This document shows positions 58,287 to 64,000 of a DNA stretch of 64,000 bases, piece by piece (position 1 is the stretch's first letter; each line of letters begins with the position of its first letter). The position numbers and the translations under genes were made by a program. The notes beneath the pieces were generated by a model. It ran no database searches. It was not told where the DNA came from and saw only the letters and a list, made by a program, of their open reading frames with translations. The stretch is from CAMLIZ01 sp966212505 (GTDB lineage: Bacteria > Pseudomonadota > Gammaproteobacteria > Burkholderiales > Burkholderiaceae_C): the NCBI GenBank assembly GCA_966212505.1, contig CBIHRS010000002.1, positions 225,651 through 289,650 of the forward strand, given 5' to 3'.

Positions 58287-59893
58287 GTTCCGAGACCTAC
58301 GACTACATCATCACCGGCGGCGGCTCCGCCGGCTGCGTGCTGGCCAACCGGCTGAGCGCCGACCCCACGGTGAAAGTGCTGCTGCTCGAAGCCGGCGGCG
58401 GCGCGCGGCATCCGTTCTTCGCGATGCCTGCGGGCTTCGCGAAGATGACCAAGGGCATCGGTTCCTGGGGCTGGCACACCGTGCCGCAGAAGCACCTGAA
58501 GAACCGCGTGCTGCGCTTCACCCAGGCCAAGGTGATCGGCGGCGGTTCATCGATCAATGCGCAGATCTACACCCGCGGCCATGCGGCCGACTACGACGAG
58601 TGGGCGGCCGAAGAGGGCGCGGCGGGCTGGTCGTACCGCGAGGTGCTGCCGTACTTCAAGCGCGCCGAGAACAACCAGCGCTACGCCAACGAATACCACG
58701 CCTACGGCGGCCCGCTCGGCGTGTCCAACCCGATCAGCCCCCTGCCGATCTGCGAGGCCTTCTTCCAGGCGGGGCAGGAGCTGGGCATTCCGTTCAATGC
58801 CGATTTCAACGGCGAGCGGCAGGAAGGCCTGGGCTACTACCAGCTCACGCAGCTGGATGCCAAGCGCTCGTCGGCCGCCACCGCGTATGTCGATCCCATC
58901 CGCAGCCGCAAGAACCTCACGGTGATGCTGCAGAGCCAGGCGCTGCGTATCGTGCTCGAAGGCCCCCGCGCGGTGGGCGTCGAAGTGGCGAGCGGCACTG
59001 ACCGCACGCCGCGCATGATCCGCGCCGCGCGCGAGGTGATTGTGAGCAGCGGCGCCATGGGCTCGCCCAAGCTGCTGATGCAGTCGGGCATCGGCCCCGC
59101 CGACCACCTGCGCTCGGTGGGCGTGGCGGTGCAGCACGACTTGCCCGGCGTGGGCAGCAACCTGCAGGATCACCTCGACCTCTTCGTGATCGCCGAGTGC
59201 ACCGGCGACCACACCTACGACAAGTACAACAAGCCGTGGCATGCGGCCTGGGCCGGGCTGCAGTACCTGCTGCTGAAGAAAGGCCCGGTGGCCTCCAGCC
59301 TCTTCGAGACCGGCGGCTTCTGGTATGCCGACCCGCAGGCGCGCTCGCCCGACATCCAGTTCCACCTCGGCCTGGGCTCGGGCATCGAGGCCGGCGTGGC
59401 CAGGATGCGCAACGCCGGCGTCACGCTGAACACCGCCTACCTGCGGCCGCGCTCGCGCGGCACCGTGCGGCTGGCCAGCGCCGACCCGGCCGCCGCGCCG
59501 CTGATCGACCCCAACTACTGGGACGATCCGCAGGACAAGGCGCTGGCGCTGCAGGGCCTGAAGCTGGCGCGCGAGATCATGCGCCAGCCGGCGCTCAAGC
59601 GCTTCGTGCAGGCCGAGCGGCTGCCGGGCGACGGCCTGCGCACGGAGGCCGAGCTGTTCGACTACGCCTGCGCCAACGCCAAGACCGACCATCACCCGGC
59701 GGGCACCTGCCGCATCGGCCGCGCAGACGATCCGCAGAGCGTGGTCACGCCCGACCTGCGCGTGATCGGCCTGCAGGGCCTGCGCGTGGTCGATGCCTCG
59801 GTGATGCCGCGCGTGCCCTCGTGCAACACCAATGCGCCCACCATCATGGTCGCCGAGAAGGCGGCCGACCACATCCTGGGGCTGCTGCCTTAA
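58283..59893 (+). CDS. GMC-family oxidoreductase 2 (choline dehydrogenase-like)
   Basis: 536 aa, ATG 58283. FAD-binding ITGGGSAGCVLANRLS, GGGSSINAQIYTRGHAADYD (signature 1), VSSGAMGSPKLLMQSGIGPA (signature 2), and the active site in KTDHHPAGTCRIG with ASVMPRVPSCNTNAPTIMVA. Relatives oxidise alcohols, choline or sugar derivatives using FAD and pass electrons to a quinone or oxygen. The two GMC proteins in the cluster are only distantly alike, so they probably act at different steps. Confidence 0.9.
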   Translation: MSSETYDYIITGGGSAGCVLANRLSADPTVKVLLLEAGGGARHPFFAMPAGFAKMTKGIGSWGWHTVPQKHLKNRVLRFTQAKVIGGGSSINAQIYTRGHAADYDEWAAEEGAAGWSYREVLPYFKRAENNQRYANEYHAYGGPLGVSNPISPLPICEAFFQAGQELGIPFNADFNGERQEGLGYYQLTQLDAKRSSAATAYVDPIRSRKNLTVMLQSQALRIVLEGPRAVGVEVASGTDRTPRMIRAAREVIVSSGAMGSPKLLMQSGIGPADHLRSVGVAVQHDLPGVGSNLQDHLDLFVIAECTGDHTYDKYNKPWHAAWAGLQYLLLKKGPVASSLFETGGFWYADPQARSPDIQFHLGLGSGIEAGVARMRNAGVTLNTAYLRPRSRGTVRLASADPAAAPLIDPNYWDDPQDKALALQGLKLAREIMRQPALKRFVQAERLPGDGLRTEAELFDYACANAKTDHHPAGTCRIGRADDPQSVVTPDLRVIGLQGLRVVDASVMPRVPSCNTNAPTIMVAEKAADHILGLLP

Positions 59894-59903
59894 GAGATCC
59901 ACC

Positions 59904-61073
59904 ATGCAGATCCGTCTTCCCCAAGCCGGCGGCACGCTGGGCACCCATGTGCTCCGCGCGGCGCCGATCCGCCCGACGCGCGAGCGTCCGGCCTTCAACC
60001 GCACCGCCTATGCCGCGGCCCACGTGGTGGTCGACCCGCTGCGCATGCGCGACCCCTGGGATGCCGCACCCGCGGTCGACTGGGAGGCCACGCTGGCCTT
60101 CCGCGAGCACCTGTGGTCGCTCGGCTTCAAGGTGGCCGAGGCGATGGACACCGCGCAGCGCGGCATGGGCGTCGACTGGCCCACCGCGCGCGAGCTGATC
60201 CAGCGCAGCCTGCGCCATGCCCGCACCATTCCCGGGGCCGACCTGGCCTGCGGCGTGGGCACCGACCAGCTCGTGCCCGGGCCGGGCGTGGGCCTCGCGC
60301 ACGTGGAGTCGGCCTATCGCGAACAGCTGGAGGTGGTGGAGCGCGAAGGCGGCCGCGTGATCCTGATGGCCAGCCGCGCGCTCGCCGCCTGCGCGCGCAA
60401 TGCCGACGACTACCTGCAGCTCTACGGCCGCCTGCTGCACGATGCCTCGCAGCCCGTGGTGCTGCACTGGTTGGGCGAGATGTTCGACCCCGCGCTGCGC
60501 GGCTACTGGGGCAGCACTGACATCGCGACCGCGCTCGACACCGTGCTGCAGCTGATCGAGGCCAACGTGGCCAAGGTCGAGGGCATCAAGGTCTCGCTGC
60601 TCGAGGCGCGCTGGGAGATCGAGCTGCGCCGCCGCCTGCCGGCCGGCGTGAAGATGTACACCGGCGACGACTTCAACTATGCCGAGCTGGTGGCCGGCGA
60701 CGCGCAGCGCCATTCGCATGCGCTTCTGGGCATCTTCGATGCGATCGCGCCGGTGGCCTCGGCCGCGCTGGAAGCGCTGGCCCAGGGCGACGAGGCGCGC
60801 TTCCGGCTGCTGATCCAGCCCACCGTGCCGCTGTCGCGCGAGATCTTCCGTGCGCCGACGCGGCACTACAAGGCCGGCGTGGTGTTCCTCGCCTGGCTCA
60901 ACGGGCACCAGCGGCATTTCACGATGGCCGGCGGCATGGAGTCGGCGCGCGACGTGCTGCACTACGCCGAGGTGTTCAGGCTCGCCGATGCGTGCGGCGC
61001 GCTGCAGAATCCGGAGCTCGCGCTGCAGCGCATGCAGCAGTTCCTGTCGGTGCATGCCGGCATCGATGCCTAG
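59904..61073 (+). CDS. DUF993 family protein (DapA-like TIM barrel)
   Basis: 389 aa from ATG 59904. Looks like a dihydrodipicolinate synthase-like aldolase barrel: VDWEATLAFREHLWSLGFKV, PGADLACGVGTDQLVPGPG, GRVILMASRALAACARNADDYL, QPVVLHWLGEMFDPALRGYW, and a Lys in KVEGIKVSLLEARWE at the place of the Schiff-base lysine. DUF993 members have no proven reaction as far as I know. In this cluster an aldol-type cleavage yielding a three-carbon unit would fit the following glycerate kinase. Inference. Confidence 0.75.
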   Translation: MQIRLPQAGGTLGTHVLRAAPIRPTRERPAFNRTAYAAAHVVVDPLRMRDPWDAAPAVDWEATLAFREHLWSLGFKVAEAMDTAQRGMGVDWPTARELIQRSLRHARTIPGADLACGVGTDQLVPGPGVGLAHVESAYREQLEVVEREGGRVILMASRALAACARNADDYLQLYGRLLHDASQPVVLHWLGEMFDPALRGYWGSTDIATALDTVLQLIEANVAKVEGIKVSLLEARWEIELRRRLPAGVKMYTGDDFNYAELVAGDAQRHSHALLGIFDAIAPVASAALEALAQGDEARFRLLIQPTVPLSREIFRAPTRHYKAGVVFLAWLNGHQRHFTMAGGMESARDVLHYAEVFRLADACGALQNPELALQRMQQFLSVHAGIDA

Positions 61074-61088
61074 ACAACACACCACCCC

Positions 61089-61403
61089 ATGTCCCTTCGC
61101 CACCTCGTGCTGTTCCGCTTCAAGCCCACCGCGTCCGCGCAGGAGATCGCCGGACTCATCGAGCACTTCGGCCGCCTGCCGAGGGAGATTCCCGGCATCC
61201 TCGGCTTCGAGCATGGGCAGAACAACAGCCCCGAGGGCCTGGCCAAGGGGCTCACGCATGCCTTCCTGGTCACGTTCGAGAACGCAGCGGCACGCGATGC
61301 CTACCTGCCGCATCCAGCGCACAAGGCCTTCGTCGAGCGCCTCGGCCCCTCGCTCGACGACGTGCTGGTGATCGACTACACGCCCCAGGTGGCGCCGCGA
61401 TGA
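61089..61403 (+). CDS. Dabb (stress-responsive alpha/beta-barrel) family protein
   Basis: 104 aa, ATG 61089. Begins MSLRHLVLFRFKPTASAQEI and has IPGILGFEHGQNNSPEGLAK, HAFLVTFENAAARDAYLPHP and FVERLGPSLDDVLVIDY, the compact ferredoxin-like Dabb fold that forms dimers. Members include olivetolic-acid cyclase-type enzymes and small detoxification proteins. In a sugar-type cluster it may assist a cyclisation or epimerisation. The stop overlaps the glycerate kinase start (ATGA). Confidence 0.85.
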   Translation: MSLRHLVLFRFKPTASAQEIAGLIEHFGRLPREIPGILGFEHGQNNSPEGLAKGLTHAFLVTFENAAARDAYLPHPAHKAFVERLGPSLDDVLVIDYTPQVAPR

Positions 61404-62689
61404 GCCGCACGGCCGCGCCCGATCCGCAGCGTGCGCTGCTGCAGCGGCTGCATCGCGCGATGCTGGCCGCCGCCGACCCGATGAACGTGGTGCCCCCGGC
61501 CTTGCCGCAGCCGCCCAAGGGCCGCACCGTGGTGGTCGCGCTCGGCAAGGCGGCCGCCGCCATGGCGCTGGCCGTCGAGGCGCACTGGCCGGTCGATGCA
61601 CCGTTGACCGGCGTGGCGGTGGTGCCCCAGGGCAGCATGCTGCCCCTGGCCCGGCTGCGCTGCCTTGAAGCCAGCCATCCGGTGCCCGACGAACGCAGCA
61701 CGCGGGCCGCATCGGCCCTGCTCGAAGCGGTGAAGGGTCTGACGCCCGATGACCTCGTGCTCGCGCTGATCTCCGGCGGAGGCTCTGCGCTGGGCGCCTT
61801 GCCCGCCGCCGGCGTCAGCCTCGAGGAGAAGCAGGCGATCACGCGGCAGCTGCTGCGCTCGGGCGCCCCGATCTCGGCGATGAACGTGGTGCGCAAGCAC
61901 CTCTCGGCAATCAAGGGCGGCCGGCTTGCGCTGGCGGCCGCGCCTGCGCCGGTGGTCACGCTGGTGATCTCCGACATTCCCGGCGACGACCCGGCCCTGG
62001 TGGCCTCGGGCCCGACGATGCCCGATGAATCCACCTGCGCCGATGCGCTCGCGCTGCTCGATCGCTATGAAGTGCAGATCAGCGCCGGCCTGCGCCAGCA
62101 GCTGATGCAGGGCGTGCTCGAATCGGCCAAGCCGCGGCAGCTGCCGCATGCCGCCGCGCCGGTGATCGTGGCCTCGGCCGCGCAAGGCCTTCGCGCCGCG
62201 CAGGCCGAGGCGCGGCAGGCCGGGTGGCAGGCACACATCCTCTCCGATGCGATCGAAGGCGAGGCGCGCGACATCGCGGCCATGCACGCGGCCATCGCAC
62301 GGCACATCGCGCGGGCCGGGCAGCCTTTCGCGCCGCCGTGCATCCTGCTGTCGGGCGGCGAAGCCACTGTCACGGTGCGCGGCCAGGGCAAGGGCGGGCG
62401 CAACACCGAGTTCGCGCTGGCGCTGCTGCAGGCGCTGCAGGGCGAACCGGGCATCTGGGGCGGCTCGGTGGGCACCGATGGGCTCGACGGTTCCTCGGGC
62501 GGCGCCGGCGCGTGGATCGCACCGTCCACTTGGCAGGCCGCGCAGCGCCAGGGCCTGTCGGCGCAAGACCATCTCGACCGCAGCGACAGCGGCAGCTTCT
62601 TCGAGCGCCTGGGCCTGCTCGAGCACACCGGGCCGACGCACACCAACATCAACGATTTCCGTGCGCTGCTGATCGAGGGCACCCCATGA
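61400..62689 (+). CDS. Glycerate kinase (MOFRL/GckA type)
   Basis: 429 aa, ATG 61400. Glycerate 2-kinase class II: VVALGKAAAAMALAVEAHW, ASHPVPDERSTRAASALLEA, LALISGGGSALGALP, AMNVVRKHLSAIKGGRLA, VISDIPGDDPALVASGPTMP, and the C-terminal MOFRL segment ILLSGGEATVTVRGQGKGGRNTEF with SVGTDGLDGSSGGAGAW. It makes 2-phosphoglycerate from D-glycerate, so the pathway probably ends in glycerate. Overlaps both neighbouring genes by four bases. Confidence 0.92.
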   Translation: MSRTAAPDPQRALLQRLHRAMLAAADPMNVVPPALPQPPKGRTVVVALGKAAAAMALAVEAHWPVDAPLTGVAVVPQGSMLPLARLRCLEASHPVPDERSTRAASALLEAVKGLTPDDLVLALISGGGSALGALPAAGVSLEEKQAITRQLLRSGAPISAMNVVRKHLSAIKGGRLALAAAPAPVVTLVISDIPGDDPALVASGPTMPDESTCADALALLDRYEVQISAGLRQQLMQGVLESAKPRQLPHAAAPVIVASAAQGLRAAQAEARQAGWQAHILSDAIEGEARDIAAMHAAIARHIARAGQPFAPPCILLSGGEATVTVRGQGKGGRNTEFALALLQALQGEPGIWGGSVGTDGLDGSSGGAGAWIAPSTWQAAQRQGLSAQDHLDRSDSGSFFERLGLLEHTGPTHTNINDFRALLIEGTP

Positions 62690-63747
62690 CCACCGTGACC
62701 TTGCGCCACCGCTGGAGCGGGCCCGCCGAGCTGCAATCGCTGCGCGTGGTGGCCGATGCGCTGGCCGCGGTGGATCTCCGATGGACCGATACGCCGGAGG
62801 CCAGCGGCATCGAGATGGTCAAGATGCATGGTCAGGAGATCGTCGCGGCCCAGGCCGCCGAACCGGGGCTGGTGGACCTGGCGCCCATCGTCGGCATGCC
62901 GGCGTTGAAGCGGCGGTTGTGGCCTTGCGTGCTCGAATCGATGATCGGCGCCGACGGCGCCTGCCATGGCATTCCCATGGGCATCCACCGCAGCAACTGC
63001 GTGTGGGTGAATGCCCCCGACAGCGAGATACCTGCCGGCTTCGACGATTGGCTGCAGTGGCTGGCGCGGCGGCATGAGCGCGCGCCGCATCCGCTGGCCG
63101 CCAGCGCTGAGCCCTGGCAGCTCGGCCTGCTGTTCGAATGCGTGCTGCTGTCGCGCTGCGGCGCCGGGTTTCATCGCGAGGTGTTCGTCGAGGGCCGCCG
63201 TGAGGCGATCGTCTCCGAGCGGATGCGTTTCGCGCTCGATGGCTTCGCGGCGCTGCGGCGGTATGTCTCCGATCGCTCGCTGGGCTCGGGTTGGCGTGCT
63301 CTCGCTGCCGATGTGCGCGAGGGCAGGGCGGCGGCCCTGGTGATGGGCGACTGGGCGCGCAAGGAGTTCAGCGCGTGGAGCGGCGAGGGCGCCGACAGCG
63401 TGCATGAATGGCCGGTGCCCGGCACGCAGGGCCTGTTCCTGTTCAACGTCGACTACTTCGTGCCGGTGCTGAGGCCGGGCGTGGCGCTGGCGCCCGATGC
63501 GCTGGCGCGGCTGGTCCACACGCTCACCAGTGCCCAGCTGCAGCAGGCCTTCAATCGCGTGAAGGGTTCACGCCCCGTGGTCAACGATGCAGGCCCGCCG
63601 CTCACCGGCACGATGGTCCCGTCGATGAGCTTCGACCATGCCTGCGATGCACGGCGGCGCGCCTTGTTTTCCGAATCCGTCGCGGCCTTCTTCACCGGCC
63701 ACGCCACGCGCGAACAGACGATCGAGCGCCTGCTCTCCAACGATTGA
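62686..63747 (+). CDS. Binding-protein homologue without signal peptide
   Basis: 353 aa, ATG 62686, coupled to the kinase stop. The protein starts directly in the sugar-binding fold: LRHRWSGPAELQSLRVVADA aligns with LHFWTSGGEAAALKVLKDKV of the cluster's own binding proteins. Further matches are ALVMGDWARKEF with QIMGDWAKGEF, VPGTQGLFLFNVDYFVPVL with VPGTQGMVSFNSDQFAMFK, and FNRVKGSRPV with FNVVKGSVPA. No signal peptide, lipobox or membrane segment is present and the central part is shortened. It should stay in the cytoplasm. Possible roles are an intracellular sugar sensor, a carrier or an enzyme-associated ligand protein. Signal loss is read from the sequence; the role is open. Confidence 0.75.
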   Translation: MTTVTLRHRWSGPAELQSLRVVADALAAVDLRWTDTPEASGIEMVKMHGQEIVAAQAAEPGLVDLAPIVGMPALKRRLWPCVLESMIGADGACHGIPMGIHRSNCVWVNAPDSEIPAGFDDWLQWLARRHERAPHPLAASAEPWQLGLLFECVLLSRCGAGFHREVFVEGRREAIVSERMRFALDGFAALRRYVSDRSLGSGWRALAADVREGRAAALVMGDWARKEFSAWSGEGADSVHEWPVPGTQGLFLFNVDYFVPVLRPGVALAPDALARLVHTLTSAQLQQAFNRVKGSRPVVNDAGPPLTGTMVPSMSFDHACDARRRALFSESVAAFFTGHATREQTIERLLSND

Positions 63748-63789
63748 CCCGTAGTGTCCCTAGTAGCCGATTCCTACGTATCGCCTAAA

Positions 63790-63807
63790 AATTGGAACGT
63801 TCCAATT
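63790..63807. promoter_or_regulatory. LacI-type operator ahead of the right-edge porin gene
   Basis: AATTGGAACGTTCCAATT is a perfect 18-base palindrome that contains the same core as the operator at 45334-45349. It lies 91 bases upstream of the start codon at 63898 in a 150-base gap, so the outer-membrane gene is probably co-regulated with the cluster while having its own promoter. Confidence 0.8.
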
Positions 63808-63897
63808 CAATTCGGACCGAGGCGCGTCACGAGCACGCCCCGGAGGGCCGATTCACACCCACCAAAGCAAACCACCTCGAGTGAGGAGCACAACCCC

Positions 63898-64000
63898 ATG
63901 AAGCAACCCCTGAGAACCGCCCTTCGCATCACCGCGGCCGCGTCGCTGCTCGCAGCAGCCAGCGCCCAAGCCGTCGACTGGGGCGGCTACCTGCGCGCCG
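63898..64000 (+). CDS. Outer-membrane carbohydrate porin, LamB-like (3' end outside window)
   Basis: Only the first 34 residues are in the window. ATG 63898 follows GTGAGGAGCACAACCCC. The signal peptide ends in SAQA and the mature protein opens VDWGGYLRA, the usual beginning of maltoporin-type carbohydrate porins. The operator upstream and the position behind the sugar cluster support a role in uptake of the regulon's substrate through the outer membrane. Identification from so short a piece is tentative. Confidence 0.6.
   Translation, partial: MKQPLRTALRITAAASLLAAASAQAVDWGGYLRA

Overview
The window is GC-rich (roughly two-thirds G+C by eye outside two islands) and reads as chromosome from a free-living beta-proteobacterium of the order Burkholderiales, probably the Rubrivivax/Leptothrix/Ideonella side. 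This rests on a Burkholderia-type trimeric porin, QseB/QseC-like two-component pairs, a PEP-CTERM protein, a DUF3570/DUF4266/ApbE redox locus, an SHP/diheme cytochrome/b561 operon and overall codon use. Genus is inference. No rRNA, tRNA, CRISPR array, insertion sequence or prophage was seen.

Layout. 0-13.8 kb: end of a PEP-CTERM protein, two hybrid histidine kinases flanking a hemerythrin-like gene, a PotD/PotF-like binding protein convergent with a MocR regulator, a porin with a clear terminator, an S53 (sedolisin) peptidase, and a QseC/QseB-like pair. 13.9-21.5 kb: one co-directional redox locus behind an FNR/ANR-like box. It encodes a CPBP intramembrane protease (MrtJ-like), a cytochrome c/six-repeat protein with a matching C-terminal sorting tail, a TlpA thioredoxin, a DUF4266 lipoprotein, a DUF3570 protein carrying an ApbE flavinylation motif, ApbE and DsbD. 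21.5-27.2 kb: small envelope proteins, a GEMM-I (cyclic di-GMP) riboswitch ahead of a secreted protein, an orphan UgpC-type ATPase and a mixed-substrate-type phosphofructokinase. 27.2-30.8 kb and 37.9-41.8 kb: two islands of small, lower-GC orphan genes separated by attC-like sites, without an integron integrase. Each begins with the same ~100-bp leader. Between them lie ppsA, a CBS protein, a second QseBC-like pair and an SHP/DHC/cytochrome b561 operon.

41.9-64 kb: a VOC protein, a serine hydrolase with N-terminal repeats, and a LacI regulator divergent from a long catabolic cluster. The cluster encodes a Gfo/Idh/MocA dehydrogenase, CoA-transferase, enoyl-CoA hydratase, aldehyde dehydrogenase, two near-duplicate sugar-binding proteins, two permeases and an ATPase, two GMC oxidoreductases, an SDR, a DUF993 protein, a Dabb protein, a glycerate kinase and a third binding-protein homologue that has no signal peptide. 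The same palindromic operator lies in the promoter of the cluster and ahead of an outer-membrane porin gene at the right edge, so the regulon probably spans uptake across both membranes plus catabolism of an unidentified carbohydrate or polyol.

The best candidates for undescribed biology are the flavin/heme/thiol redox locus with its private sorting protease, the LacI-controlled pathway with a cytoplasmic binding-protein homologue, and the twin integrase-less cassette arrays with a duplicated leader.
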